Part shown: in pieces, positions 7,254 through 15,789 of the stretch | Layout of the letters: each line of letters begins with the position of its first letter | Position numbering within the stretch: position 1 is the first letter of the stretch | DNA from: JAMCRD01 sp964633405 | GTDB taxonomy: Bacteria > Patescibacteriota > Minisyncoccia > UBA6257 > Colwellbacteraceae | Direction of reading: 5' to 3' | Assembly (NCBI GenBank): GCA_964633405.1 | Contig: CAZWFV010000003.1 | Coordinates: 1-36,879, forward strand | DNA: 36,879 nt | Notes under the pieces: generated by a model | Told to the model about the DNA's origin: nothing | What the model saw: the letters and a program-made list of their open reading frames with translations, nothing else | Database searches by the model: none | Made by a program: the position numbers and the translations under genes

Positions 7254-8287
7254 ATCGCGTAGCCCTTATTCTCGAAGTAGTCTATTTTTATAGCCTTCCG
7301 CACCTTGAGCATAGTCTCTCTCGCTATCTGTCTGGTTCTGTCCGTACCTTCGCGCAGCACGTCGCGTACACGGGCCGGATCTATAGCCAGGGCTCGGCGT
7401 CTTTCCCTTATCGGACCGATTACGTCCTCCAATATGCCGATGAGCCTCTTCTTTATAACTACATCCCCCAGGCCACCTTTCTTGTATTGCTGTTTGAGTT
7501 GCTTAACCCCGGCTTTATCCGGGTCGAAAGTATCCAGGTATGCGAAAACTACGTTACCCTCGACCCTACCAGCGTCGGCGGTATGTATATGACCAGGATC
7601 CGTGTACATCATCATGACCTTCTTCTCCACCTCTTCGCTGGAATCGCTGAGATATATGGCATTATTCAACGACTTGCTAGCCTTGGCGTTCCCGTCTATG
7701 CCCACCAGACGTGGCGTGGCCGACAAGACTGGCTTTATCTTCTTAAAAGTTTCGCCATAGGTCGAATTGAACTTGGCGACTATCTCGTTGGCCTGCTCGA
7801 TCACCGGCAGCTGGTCTTCGCCCACGGGAATAATGTTGCTCCCGCAGAACAGAATGTCTGCGGTCTGGCTGACCGGGTAGGATAGGAATCCGGCCGGCAC
7901 ATTCTCACCGAAGCCCTTCTGTTGCATCTCGGCTTTGACCGTCGGATTTCTCCTCAATCTGGCCAGAGTGACCAGGTTCAGGAAGACCACCGTCAATTCC
8001 GCTATCTCCGGTATCTGCGATTGTATAAAGAAAGTCGTCCTCTTTGGATCGAGGCCTACGGCCAGGTTATCCAGGGCGACCTCGATTACGTTCTTCCTGA
8101 CCTTGTCCGGTGTTTCGGCGTTGTCGGTAAGCGCCTGTATATCGGCGATCTCGTAGAAGCAGCGTTCGTACCTGTCCTGTAACTCAACCCGGCTGCGCAT
8201 AGAGCCGATGTAATGTCCCAGATGCAGTTTGCCGGTGGGCCTGTCGCCGGTAAGCACGACGTCTTCCTTGTCCAGGGAGTTTTTCAT
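7250..8287 (-). CDS. trpS: Tryptophanyl-tRNA synthetase
   Basis: Class I synthetase for tryptophan, 345 residues. Near the N-terminus TGDRPTGKLHLGHYIGS contains the HIGH signature as HLGHY. Typical TrpRS blocks follow: the DIQALTDN segment, the FLSYPVSQTADIL segment and PVGEDQLPVIE. The KMSKS loop reads NAKASKSLNNAI, with Ala in place of Met. Transcribed toward ileS: the two stop codons share bases 7251-7252 and the genes overlap by 4 nt tail to tail. A TGATATCAT extended -10 box sits 9 nt before the ATG, predicting a leaderless mRNA. Confidence 0.96.
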   Translation of the reverse strand: MKNSLDKEDVVLTGDRPTGKLHLGHYIGSMRSRVELQDRYERCFYEIADIQALTDNAETPDKVRKNVIEVALDNLAVGLDPKRTTFFIQSQIPEIAELTVVFLNLVTLARLRRNPTVKAEMQQKGFGENVPAGFLSYPVSQTADILFCGSNIIPVGEDQLPVIEQANEIVAKFNSTYGETFKKIKPVLSATPRLVGIDGNAKASKSLNNAIYLSDSSEEVEKKVMMMYTDPGHIHTADAGRVEGNVVFAYLDTFDPDKAGVKQLKQQYKKGGLGDVVIKKRLIGILEDVIGPIRERRRALAIDPARVRDVLREGTDRTRQIARETMLKVRKAIKIDYFENKGYAI

Positions 8288-8296
8288 AACACAATG

Positions 8297-8305
8297 ATGA
8301 TATCA
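8297..8305 (-). promoter_or_regulatory. trpS extended -10 promoter element
   Basis: Minus-strand TGATATCAT; the hexamer TATCAT (8302-8297) ends 9 nt before the trpS ATG. No convincing -35 box. Confidence 0.4.
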
Positions 8306-8320
8306 CGAACCTACCGTCGA

Positions 8321-8353
8321 TTAAAAAGCGCGCCGCATAATCGCGGCGCGCTT
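8321..8353 (-). terminator. Terminator after RNase J
   Basis: Very strong minus-strand hairpin: AAGCGCGCCGC (8326-8336 on plus) pairs with GCGGCGCGCTT (8343-8353), loop of 6, followed on the minus strand by TTTTTAA. It closes the long minus-strand operon and insulates trpS. A second small hairpin, GTCCCTAAAGGGAC, precedes it (about 8360-8373). Confidence 0.88.
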
Positions 8354-8376
8354 CCGATTGTCCCTTTAGGGACGGA

Positions 8377-10155
8377 TTATATCTCTATAACCACCGGGAG
8401 GATCATCGGGCGGCGGGAGGTCTGGGCCCATATGAGCTGGCCTATCTGGTCACGGAAGACGGCCTTCAGGTAGTCGGAATCTATCTCTCGGCCGCGCGGC
8501 AGGCGGCCGATTATACCCTTTACCTTCTGCCTTATCTCGTCGAGCAGCCTCTGATTGTCGCGCAGGTATATAAAACCCCTGGAGACTATGTCCGGGTTCT
8601 TGATTAGTCTTCCCGTCTTGCGGTCGATGGTCACGATCATGACCAACATGCCTTCCTGGGAGAGGATGATGCGGTCACGGAGCACAACTTCGCCGATATT
8701 CCCGACGTTAAATCCGTCGACCATGACGTAGTTGGCCGGCACCTCTTCCTCGCTGATCACGAAGCCGTCCTTAGTAAGGAATGCAACCTGGCCGTTGTCC
8801 ATCAATCTGATGTTCTCCGGCGACAGTCCGCCCCTCACCGCATTCTCGCCGTTGGCCGCACGCATGTAGTAATAGCCGTGGACTGGCACGAAGAATTTTG
8901 GTTTCAGGAGGCTAACAACCATGGTCAGATCGTCACTGGGGGCGTGGCCGCTGGCGTGAATGTCGATGAGGCTCGAGGTATAGACCTTCGCCTGTTGCCT
9001 GGACAAGTTGTCCTTCAGGGTCTGTATACTCCTTTCGTTCCCGGGGATCACCGAGGAGGAGAATATGACCGTGTCCCCGGCCTTCAGTTTTATATATTTG
9101 TGTTCGCCGTTCACTATCTTCATCAACCCGGCGCTAGATTCGCCTTGGGCCCCGGTTGTGATTATCATCACCTTGTCGTCTTTGTATTTGGAGACCTCTT
9201 CGGCGGTTATTAAAGTTCCCTTTTTCGCCTTCAGGTAACCGAGATTCTGGGAGATCTGGATGTTGTCCTTCATCGAGCGGCCGTTTATGGCCACCTTGCG
9301 GCCGAGCTTCTCGGCGATCTTTATCATCTCGGCTATGCGGGTGAGCATCGAGGAGAATGTGGTGATAATGATCCGTCCCTTGGCTTCTTTGAACAGCGCT
9401 TCGAGGTTCTTCTCGACCGTGCGTTCGGATATACTGTGCCCCGGCTCAGTGGCATTGGTGCTGTCGCAGAGGAAGGTGTGTACCCCTGCCTTGCCGATAT
9501 CGGAGATGACATCCAGGTTCTGCGGTTTACCGTCCTCGGTGTAGTCGATCCTGAAGTCGCCGAAGTGCACGATATTGCCGATGGGTGTCTTGATGGTCAC
9601 GCCCAGGGAATCGGGGATAGTATGCTCGATATTGAAGAATTCCAGGTCGAAGTACTTGCTTAGCTTGACCTTATCTCCATGAGCCACGCTGATCACATGC
9701 AGTTTTGGGGAGTTTGTGAACTCATCCTCGCGCCTTTCGATGATGCCCTTGGTGAGCTTGGCGGTGTAAATGGTCGGATTGCCGATCCTGCCGATGAGAT
9801 AGGGAATAGCGCCGATGTGATCGTAGTGACCATGGGTCAGGATCACGGCTTTAATTTTATCCTTACGCGGCTCAAGATAGCTTACGTTGGGAATGATATA
9901 GTCGATGCCCGGCGTATCTTCCTCCGGGAATTGCAGCCCCATGTCGATGACGATTATCTCATCGCGATATTCGACCAGGGTCATATTGCGGCCTATCTCC
10001 TCCAGTCCGCCCAGTGGAATCAGGCGCACGGCATTATCGGGCGTAGGCCCGGCCTTTCTGTGCTCTTGGACCTGTCCTTCTGGTTTAACGTGCGGCGACA
10101 TGCGGATAATCTGCATTCGCGGCATAGTTGAGTTGCGTTTTGTACGCGGTGTCAT
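8377..10155 (-). CDS. rnj: Ribonuclease J (metallo-beta-lactamase/beta-CASP)
   Basis: Dual endo- and 5'-3' exoribonuclease of mRNA decay and rRNA maturation. 592 residues from ATG 10155; a further 36 in-frame codons upstream are only the antisense of tRNA-Leu and are excluded. It contains the zinc motif LTHGHYDHIG (H108, H110, D112, H113), the HFGDFRID strand, the beta-CASP region with FSSMLTRI, TTGAQGESSAGL and HASGHAPSDDL, and the C-terminal domain of RNase J. It has a basic, probably disordered 40-residue N-terminal extension before VRLIPLGGLEEIG. It is last in the minus-strand gene run, 30 nt after tRNA-Leu, and is followed by a strong terminator. Confidence 0.95.
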   Translation of the reverse strand: MTPRTKRNSTMPRMQIIRMSPHVKPEGQVQEHRKAGPTPDNAVRLIPLGGLEEIGRNMTLVEYRDEIIVIDMGLQFPEEDTPGIDYIIPNVSYLEPRKDKIKAVILTHGHYDHIGAIPYLIGRIGNPTIYTAKLTKGIIERREDEFTNSPKLHVISVAHGDKVKLSKYFDLEFFNIEHTIPDSLGVTIKTPIGNIVHFGDFRIDYTEDGKPQNLDVISDIGKAGVHTFLCDSTNATEPGHSISERTVEKNLEALFKEAKGRIIITTFSSMLTRIAEMIKIAEKLGRKVAINGRSMKDNIQISQNLGYLKAKKGTLITAEEVSKYKDDKVMIITTGAQGESSAGLMKIVNGEHKYIKLKAGDTVIFSSSVIPGNERSIQTLKDNLSRQQAKVYTSSLIDIHASGHAPSDDLTMVVSLLKPKFFVPVHGYYYMRAANGENAVRGGLSPENIRLMDNGQVAFLTKDGFVISEEEVPANYVMVDGFNVGNIGEVVLRDRIILSQEGMLVMIVTIDRKTGRLIKNPDIVSRGFIYLRDNQRLLDEIRQKVKGIIGRLPRGREIDSDYLKAVFRDQIGQLIWAQTSRRPMILPVVIEI

Positions 10156-10185
10156 ATTTATTTTTCTGCTTATATTTATCTGATG

Positions 10186-10269
10186 TGCGGACGGAGAGAT
10201 TTGAACTCTCACGACCTTGCGGTCACAGGCTCCTGAAGCCTGCGCGTCTGCCGGTTCCGCCACGTCCGC
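10186..10269 (-). tRNA. tRNA-Leu (anticodon CAG)
   Basis: 84 nt. Acceptor stem GCGGACG (10269-10263) pairs with CGTCCGC before discriminator A at 10186; CCA is not encoded. The anticodon stem CAGGC/GCCTG encloses loop TTCAGGA (anticodon CAG); the long variable arm GACCGCAAGGTC marks a class II tRNA; the T-arm reads GAGAGTTCAAATCTCTC. It lies 3 nt after the phosphosugar isomerase stop and 30 nt before rnj on the same strand, so it is most likely cut from the operon transcript. Confidence 0.96.
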
Positions 10270-10272
10270 AAG

Positions 10273-11184
10273 CTATTTCTTCACCCAGGCTTTTAAGGTA
10301 TCGATGCTGCGTATCTCCTGGGGGGTTCTCCTCTTCGACAGCGCCAGCTTTGTGGCGACACTCTCACCTAAGTAGACACCTCCCCAGAAGCGTTCAAACC
10401 CGGTCTTACCCCGCAGTCTGACGATTAACGTTCTTCCGCCCAATTTTCTTATCAGCTTACCGGTCAGAGCGACCCTCTTTTTAATATAGCTTAGTTCGCT
10501 CGGGTCCTCTATAAATATCACGCGGAACGGGGTTGACCGGCTTTCGAAACCGACAATCTCGTTGTGATCCAATTCCGGAAGCTGGTTTATAAACGCGGGA
10601 GTCTTGGCCGTCTCGTTAAGCCATATCTTCCAGATGTACGCAAGAGATTTAAGCTTGCCGGAAGTATACACCAAGGGAATCTTTCCGTCAATGAACTTAA
10701 GCATCTCGATCACGTCCTGCTTCTTAGCCGGGCTGGGTACAGGCAATCTCTTTGAGGAAATTCCGGAAAGGTTGATTATCCTTGCCAGTCCCTCGAACAT
10801 CGGATTGAGGGCGAAGCGAGGCACCATGTTGCCCTTGTCGAAAGTCATCAGCGGGACCAGATGCGACTCGGCGATCCTTCCCAACTCCCCGCCGCCGGTC
10901 AGTACGGCAACTTTATACCTCATTCTGATCGCGGTCTTTAGCGCGCTTATCGTCTCAGCGGTGTCGCCCGAGAACGATACACATACGCAGAGAGTATTTT
11001 TCGTCCCGTGCGGGGGGAGATTATAATCCTTCCAGATGACTATCGGTATCTTTATGCCGAACTCGTCGCGGAACGAATTGAGTATCTCTCCGGGCAGGCC
11101 GGATCCGCCCATACCGCATATGAAGAGCTGATCGGGCTTCGCCCCTCTTAATTTCTCAAAGCGTTTTATCGAATATTTGTTCAT
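10273..11184 (-). CDS. Bifunctional phosphoglucose/phosphomannose isomerase-type SIS protein
   Basis: Probably interconverts glucose-6-P or mannose-6-P with fructose-6-P. About 303 residues. The N-terminal SIS half has FICGMGGSGLPGEIL (phosphosugar loop), VSFSGDTAETISA and LTGGGELG; the C-terminal half has LPELDHNEIVGF, the usual active-site signature of the PGI/PMI family, and ends GVYLGESVATKLALSKRRTP. I place the start at ATG 11184, 5 nt after the preceding stop and with AGG upstream, and not at the upstream codon at 11223 that would overlap the previous gene. With gpmI at the head of the operon it points to a glycolytic role. Confidence 0.88.
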   Translation of the reverse strand: MNKYSIKRFEKLRGAKPDQLFICGMGGSGLPGEILNSFRDEFGIKIPIVIWKDYNLPPHGTKNTLCVCVSFSGDTAETISALKTAIRMRYKVAVLTGGGELGRIAESHLVPLMTFDKGNMVPRFALNPMFEGLARIINLSGISSKRLPVPSPAKKQDVIEMLKFIDGKIPLVYTSGKLKSLAYIWKIWLNETAKTPAFINQLPELDHNEIVGFESRSTPFRVIFIEDPSELSYIKKRVALTGKLIRKLGGRTLIVRLRGKTGFERFWGGVYLGESVATKLALSKRRTPQEIRSIDTLKAWVKK

Positions 11185-11189
11185 ACTGC

Positions 11190-12758
11190 CTATTTGAAGA
11201 CCCTCTTCGTTTCTATATACCAATTGGTTACGTCGGAGAAGCGATCGGAGGCGACGGAGATGTACTTATCGGCGCTGAACCCGCCCAGAGTCGGCGTCGC
11301 TATATAAAGATAGTCTGGGGAATACAGGAATATCGCCGGTATGTCGCTCGCAATATCATTACTTATCGTACTAAGGAGCTGGGCTCGCTGGGTTGTATCG
11401 AAACTGCTTCGATATTGCTCAAGGGCGGTATCGACTGTCTTATTATCGTACAGCGACAGGTTCTGATCGGGGTAGAACCTTTGGGAGGAATGCCAGAAGG
11501 CGAAAAGGTCCTGGCTGGAATCCGTTATGTTGCCAAACAGCAATAGGGAATAATCCGAGTTCTTGAGCGTATCTTCCTGGATTGTCTCCGTAGGCAGGAC
11601 GTTGAGGGTGACGTTAACTCCAGCCCCCTGCCACTCCTTCTGTATTATATTAGCTGTGTCCACCAGGAACTGGTTATCGGGGACGGTCAGCTGCAGTGAC
11701 AGACCCTGCAGGACCGTCGGGTCATAGTTCTGCACGGGATTCTGGGCCAGCGCGGTCGGTCCGTAGAGTACCTGGCCGTGGCCGCCCAGCACATTGTTGA
11801 CCAGAGCGGCGCGGTCGATGAGTCCGGACAGAGCCGAACGCACCTTGATGTCCTGCAACTGCGTGGGTGCCGTGGACGGATTTATGAAGATTGCGTAATA
11901 ACGGTACGAGTTCAGATAATAGGAATTGTAACGCACCATCAGCTTCGATATCGCCGGATTGTAGGTGGACAGACCGAACGAATCTATAGCCCCGATATTA
12001 TAGGCGTCGACCATGCCCTGCGGATCGGGATAGAATTTAAAAACCAGCGTGGAGATGTTCGGAACCGGGCCGAAGTAGCGCTGATTGGCCGAGAGGGTGA
12101 GCGAAGTGATCGTGCCGTCGGAGGCGGTGGTGTAATCTTGGGCTATGTATGGTCCGGAACCTATGGGTTTGAGGCTGTAGCTGGAAAGATGCCAGTTCTG
12201 CACGGGTATGCCTGCGAAAAGGTGCTTGGGTATGATCAGCAGGTTCTGGAGTTGGTTCTCCTGGAAGAAAGCGTATGGCGCCGGCAGAGAGAAGGTCAGC
12301 TCGAGCTCGCTTACCCTGGATACCTGCACGCCCTCGAAGCTGCGATAGAGAGGAGAGCCGCTGTTCGGGTCCTGTATCGCTTGGACGGTGAATATTACGT
12401 CATCGGCGGTCAGTTTTTGTCCGTCGCTCCAAAATACATTCTGCTTCAGGTGGACGGTGTAGGTGTGGTCGTCCGGAGAGAGGGTTATACTGTCGGCTAC
12501 GTCGTTAACACTCGAGTATACCAGCCGCGATATGTCGCGGTCGGCTTCGGTAACCGGCACCACCGGGTTGATCAGCACCGGCTGGCTGGCCATGCCTTCG
12601 CGCAAAGTGCCGCCGACATCGCCGACCAAATAACTGTTGGATCGCACATACAGCACGGACAGCGATACTCCGGAGACGACTATTGCGGCAATCGCCGCAC
12701 AGAACGCGAGGCGTTCTCGCTTCGTCATGGCTCGGATTATCGCTAATAAGCGTTTCAT
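11190..12758 (-). CDS. Membrane-anchored peptide/oligopeptide-binding protein (SBP family 5)
   Basis: Extracytoplasmic substrate-binding protein of DppA/OppA type. 522 residues. A basic N-terminus is followed by one membrane helix (about residues 16-36, LAFCAAIAAIVVSGVSLSVL), acting as an uncleaved anchor; no lipobox cysteine is visible. The mature part has family landmarks GGTLREGM, HLKQNVFWSDGQKLTADDVIFT (a signature of SBP_bac_5; shown as VFWSDGQKLTADDV), GSGPYI and KVRSALSGLIDR. The permease and ATPase genes are not in this window. It may import peptides, which CPR cells need, or act in another binding role. Confidence 0.88.
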   Translation of the reverse strand: MKRLLAIIRAMTKRERLAFCAAIAAIVVSGVSLSVLYVRSNSYLVGDVGGTLREGMASQPVLINPVVPVTEADRDISRLVYSSVNDVADSITLSPDDHTYTVHLKQNVFWSDGQKLTADDVIFTVQAIQDPNSGSPLYRSFEGVQVSRVSELELTFSLPAPYAFFQENQLQNLLIIPKHLFAGIPVQNWHLSSYSLKPIGSGPYIAQDYTTASDGTITSLTLSANQRYFGPVPNISTLVFKFYPDPQGMVDAYNIGAIDSFGLSTYNPAISKLMVRYNSYYLNSYRYYAIFINPSTAPTQLQDIKVRSALSGLIDRAALVNNVLGGHGQVLYGPTALAQNPVQNYDPTVLQGLSLQLTVPDNQFLVDTANIIQKEWQGAGVNVTLNVLPTETIQEDTLKNSDYSLLLFGNITDSSQDLFAFWHSSQRFYPDQNLSLYDNKTVDTALEQYRSSFDTTQRAQLLSTISNDIASDIPAIFLYSPDYLYIATPTLGGFSADKYISVASDRFSDVTNWYIETKRVFK

Positions 12759-12799
12759 CTACCGTGATTCGATCGGGACAGCCAACAGGCCATCGGTTA

Positions 12800-13021
12800 T
12801 TACGACTTTATCAGGTTCAGCACTGCTAACACAACGAAGACTACGGAGGCGACAATGGTCGCTATGAACAATATCTTCTCGACGCCGCGGCGAGCCTGAT
12901 AGACCCCACCCATGTCTCCGCCTCCGAACAGTCCGGACAGACCGGATTCCCTTTCCTGGAGCAGGACAAGCACGATGATCACTATGGCTAGGATAATTTG
13001 GGCGATATTTATATAACTCAT
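12800..13021 (-). CDS. secG: Preprotein translocase subunit SecG
   Basis: Small accessory subunit of the SecYEG channel. 73 residues with two membrane helices (about 5-20 and 50-70) joined by a Gly-rich loop GLSGLFGGGDMGGVYQARRG, the SecG hallmark. It lies between the holin-like gene (16 nt) and the peptide-binding protein (41 nt), all on the minus strand. Confidence 0.95.
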   Translation of the reverse strand: MSYINIAQIILAIVIIVLVLLQERESGLSGLFGGGDMGGVYQARRGVEKILFIATIVASVVFVVLAVLNLIKS

Positions 13022-13037
13022 TTGTGATCTGAGCTGG

Positions 13038-13376
13038 TTAGATGATATGAACGGCTAAGTTAACTAAGGTCATGATGATCGTAGCATAGGCCAAAGAAAG
13101 AAGTCCACCAAAGCTCACCGTAGGCAGTATGCGCGTCAATATATATAGAGTGATCCCGTTGACCAGCAAACCAGCCAGGCCGAAGGTGATAAAGATAAGT
13201 GGGGACAGAAGCAGCTTGAGGATGGGGGCGATTATGAAATTTATTACAGTGAGGATAAAAGCGGCCAGGATCAGCCCCTCCAGGGTAAAGGGCACATGTG
13301 CGCCGGGAACATAGCGACCCACCAGGTACAATCCTGCGCCGTTTGCGACTATGCCGACTATAGTTTTACCTATCAT
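13038..13376 (-). CDS. Phage-holin-4-type (PF04020-like) integral membrane protein
   Basis: Small four-helix membrane protein of unknown role, similar in pattern to the YvlD/holin-4 family: NGAGLYLVGRYVPG near the N-terminus, then FILTVINFIIAPILKLLLSPL and GLLVNGITLYILTRILP. ATG 13376 gives 112 residues; an in-frame TTG at 13418, 3 nt after the gpmI stop, would add 14 residues (MPRKSVWYKLSERE) and cannot be excluded. Despite the family name nothing suggests phage origin here; such genes are common in bacterial chromosomes. Confidence 0.75.
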   Translation of the reverse strand: MIGKTIVGIVANGAGLYLVGRYVPGAHVPFTLEGLILAAFILTVINFIIAPILKLLLSPLIFITFGLAGLLVNGITLYILTRILPTVSFGGLLSLAYATIIMTLVNLAVHII

Positions 13377-13421
13377 CTCTCGTTCACTCAGCTTATACCA
13401 TACGCTTTTCCTCGGCAATTA

Positions 13422-14972
13422 TTAGTTATCGAATATCAGCGATCTCACTATACTTATCCCGGTCATCTCCTGCGGCTTCGGTATGCCCAATATCTCCAGT
13501 ATGGAAGGGGCCACGTCCGACAGGACACCGGCGCTCTGGGCCTCTCCGTTATCTATATCGAAGTCATCGCGCGGCCTTTCCCATTCTCTGGCTACCAGAT
13601 AGATGGGCACGGGGCTGTCGTTATGCCTCGTGTCGACCACGCCGGTCATCGGGTCCAGCATTCTTTCCACGTTGCCGTGGTCGGATGTTATCAAGAGCAC
13701 CCCGTCGGCGGCGTACGCCGCCTTAACCAATTCGGCTATCTGGGCGTCGACTATCTTTATGGCCTTGACCGCGGAATCGAATTTCCCGGTATGGGCTATT
13801 ATGTCCGGGTTGGCATAATTGATGAGAATGAAATCGTAGGCTCGCTCGCCTATGGCCGATACAGCCCGTGAGGTTATCTCCGGGGCCATCAGCTCAGGGA
13901 AGTCTTCGGGGCGGGCGGCGCTGCGCGACGGGATCACGGCGCGGTATTCGTTCTTGAAGGGCGGCTCGCGGTATCCGTTGAAATAATAGGTGACGTGGGC
14001 ATACCTTTCCGACTCGGCCAGGCGCAGCTGGACCCGTCCGTTGTCGGCAAGGACCCTGCCCAGCGGATTGTCTATCTTCTCCTGGGGAAAGGCCGTGGGC
14101 AGGTTGAACTTATTGCTATAGCGCGTAAACGTTGTCAGCAACACATCGGGGATATTGGAGGCGATGAACATCTCGGTCAATTGACGCATGCTGTCTTCGC
14201 GGAAATTGAAAAAGATCACGCTGTCGCCATTCTTTACCGCCCCATCCTCGATCAGTAGAGCCGGTTCGACGAACTCGTCGGTCAGGCCGTTCGCGTAGAA
14301 TCCGGACACGTAATCCTGGGCCGTTTTGCCGAAGGAACGCGTTGTCGATTTGGCTGCGGTTATAGCCTCGTACGCCCGCGCAGTGCGGTCGGTGTGCATA
14401 TCGCGGTCCATCCCGAAGTACCTGCCGGCGATGCTCGCTATGCGCAGGCCCCGGTTTCCCGAGGTTAGTTTGTTCAGTAGGGGAACTGCGCCTTCCTGCG
14501 GGCTGTCTACGCCGTCGGTGAACAGATGCAGGTTAAGTCGCTCGCTAGCCACGCCTTCCTGCCCGACCAGTCGGATCAGGGCCTGGAGATGTTCTAACGA
14601 GGCGTGGACATTGCCGTCGGTCAGCAATCCCACCAGATGCAGGCGCGAATTATTGTGTACGGCGTGATTGATCGCTGAGAGCAGTATCGGGTTCTTGAAG
14701 AAGATTCCGTTCCTGATCGAGAGAGTTATTCTGGGGAAAGACTGATAGATGACTTTCCCGGCGCCCAGGGTGAGATGCCCCACTTCAGAGTTGCCCTCTT
14801 CCTCCCAGGGCAACCCTACGGCTATTCCCGAGGCTTGAAGCGATCCGCTGGGATGGTTGTGTTTTATCCATTCAATAGTCTGGGGTTTGGCAACATGGAT
14901 GGGATTTGACCCGTCCTTACGTCCTATACCCCATCCATCCAAGATGACCATAACCACGGTACGCCGGTTCAT
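13422..14972 (-). CDS. gpmI: 2,3-bisphosphoglycerate-independent phosphoglycerate mutase
   Basis: Interconverts 3- and 2-phosphoglycerate in lower glycolysis with two metal ions. 516 residues, normal length. VILDGWGIG at the N-terminus (metal-binding Asp), GNSEVGHLTLGAG with the catalytic Ser, FTDGVDSPQEGA, GRYFGMDRD, FFNFREDSMRQ and, near the end, NYANPDIIAHTG and LITSDHGNVERM with metal ligands are all present. It heads a minus-strand run down to rnj. Its promoter and first 195 codons are duplicated immediately upstream (682-bp tandem repeat). The -10 box TAAAAT lies 7 nt before the ATG. Confidence 0.97.
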   Translation of the reverse strand: MNRRTVVMVILDGWGIGRKDGSNPIHVAKPQTIEWIKHNHPSGSLQASGIAVGLPWEEEGNSEVGHLTLGAGKVIYQSFPRITLSIRNGIFFKNPILLSAINHAVHNNSRLHLVGLLTDGNVHASLEHLQALIRLVGQEGVASERLNLHLFTDGVDSPQEGAVPLLNKLTSGNRGLRIASIAGRYFGMDRDMHTDRTARAYEAITAAKSTTRSFGKTAQDYVSGFYANGLTDEFVEPALLIEDGAVKNGDSVIFFNFREDSMRQLTEMFIASNIPDVLLTTFTRYSNKFNLPTAFPQEKIDNPLGRVLADNGRVQLRLAESERYAHVTYYFNGYREPPFKNEYRAVIPSRSAARPEDFPELMAPEITSRAVSAIGERAYDFILINYANPDIIAHTGKFDSAVKAIKIVDAQIAELVKAAYAADGVLLITSDHGNVERMLDPMTGVVDTRHNDSPVPIYLVAREWERPRDDFDIDNGEAQSAGVLSDVAPSILEILGIPKPQEMTGISIVRSLIFDN

Positions 14973-14979
14973 TATCCCT

Positions 14980-15008
14980 ATTTTATGCCTATAGCCGGTT
15001 TAAGTCAT
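14980..15008 (-). promoter_or_regulatory. gpmI: gpmI promoter (proximal copy)
   Basis: Minus-strand -35 ATGACT (15008-15003), 17-bp spacer, -10 TAAAAT (14985-14980), 7 nt to ATG. An identical copy lies 682 bp upstream at 15662-15690 in front of the truncated gpmI copy. Confidence 0.5.
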
Positions 15009-15021
15009 TCGATCTATAAGT

Positions 15022-15654
15022 TTATCTGCTATCGGCAATAGACGTAGTGTGCCTGTGCCGCGCAGTGCGGTCGGTGTGCATATCGCGGTCCATCCCGAAG
15101 TACCTGCCGGCGATGCTCGCTATGCGCAGGCCCCGGTTTCCCGAGGTTAGTTTGTTCAGTAGGGGAACTGCGCCTTCCTGCGGGCTGTCTACGCCGTCGG
15201 TGAACAGATGCAGGTTAAGTCGCTCGCTAGCCACGCCTTCCTGCCCGACCAGTCGGATCAGGGCCTGGAGATGTTCTAACGAGGCGTGGACATTGCCGTC
15301 GGTCAGCAATCCCACCAGATGCAGGCGCGAATTATTGTGTACGGCGTGATTGATCGCTGAGAGCAGTATCGGGTTCTTGAAGAAGATTCCGTTCCTGATC
15401 GAGAGAGTTATTCTGGGGAAAGACTGATAGATGACTTTCCCGGCGCCCAGGGTGAGATGCCCCACTTCAGAGTTGCCCTCTTCCTCCCAGGGCAACCCTA
15501 CGGCTATTCCCGAGGCTTGAAGCGATCCGCTGGGATGGTTGTGTTTTATCCATTCAATAGTCTGGGGTTTGGCAACATGGATGGGATTTGACCCGTCCTT
15601 ACGTCCTATACCCCATCCATCCAAGATGACCATAACCACGGTACGCCGGTTCAT
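15022..15654 (-). pseudogene. Truncated duplicate of gpmI (first 195 codons)
   Basis: Starts like gpmI and follows it to MHTDRTAR, then runs through the repeat junction into 15 unrelated residues (HRHTTSIADSR end) and stops at 15022, 49 nt before the intact gpmI ATG. It keeps the catalytic Ser segment but lacks the metal ligands of the C-terminal half, so it cannot be an active mutase. It has its own copy of the promoter. Confidence 0.88.
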
Positions 15655-15751
15655 TATCCCTATTTTATGCCTATAGCCGGTTTAAGTCATTCGATCTATA
15701 AGTTTATCTGCTATCGGCAATAGACGTAGTGTGCCTGTGCGAGACTCCAGT

Positions 15752-15781
15752 TTGACAGCATTGCCGATTGGATAATATTCT
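15752..15781 (+). promoter_or_regulatory. Promoter of the winged-helix gene
   Basis: Consensus -35 TTGACA (15752-15757), 18-bp spacer, -10 TATTCT (15776-15781), 8 nt to ATG 15790. Confidence 0.5.
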
Positions 15782-15789
15782 TTGTACCG

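Larger units (their letters stand above)
14377..15740. repeat. Exact 682-bp tandem duplication (14377-15058 and 15059-15740)
   Basis: The two units are identical wherever I compared them; the encoded proteins match over all 195 shared residues. Each holds the gpmI promoter, start codon and first 195 codons. Identity stops at the edges with one or two bases of microhomology (C). Either a very recent tandem duplication or an assembly error. Confidence 0.93.

Noticed and set aside
10156..10263. 36-codon upstream extension of the RNase J frame
   Set aside because: It is the antisense-free read-through of the tRNA-Leu gene on the same strand; the ATG at 10155 gives a normal RNase J and leaves the tRNA intact.
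13038..13376. Prophage holin
   Set aside because: The family name only; the gene lies between gpmI and secG with no phage genes nearby.
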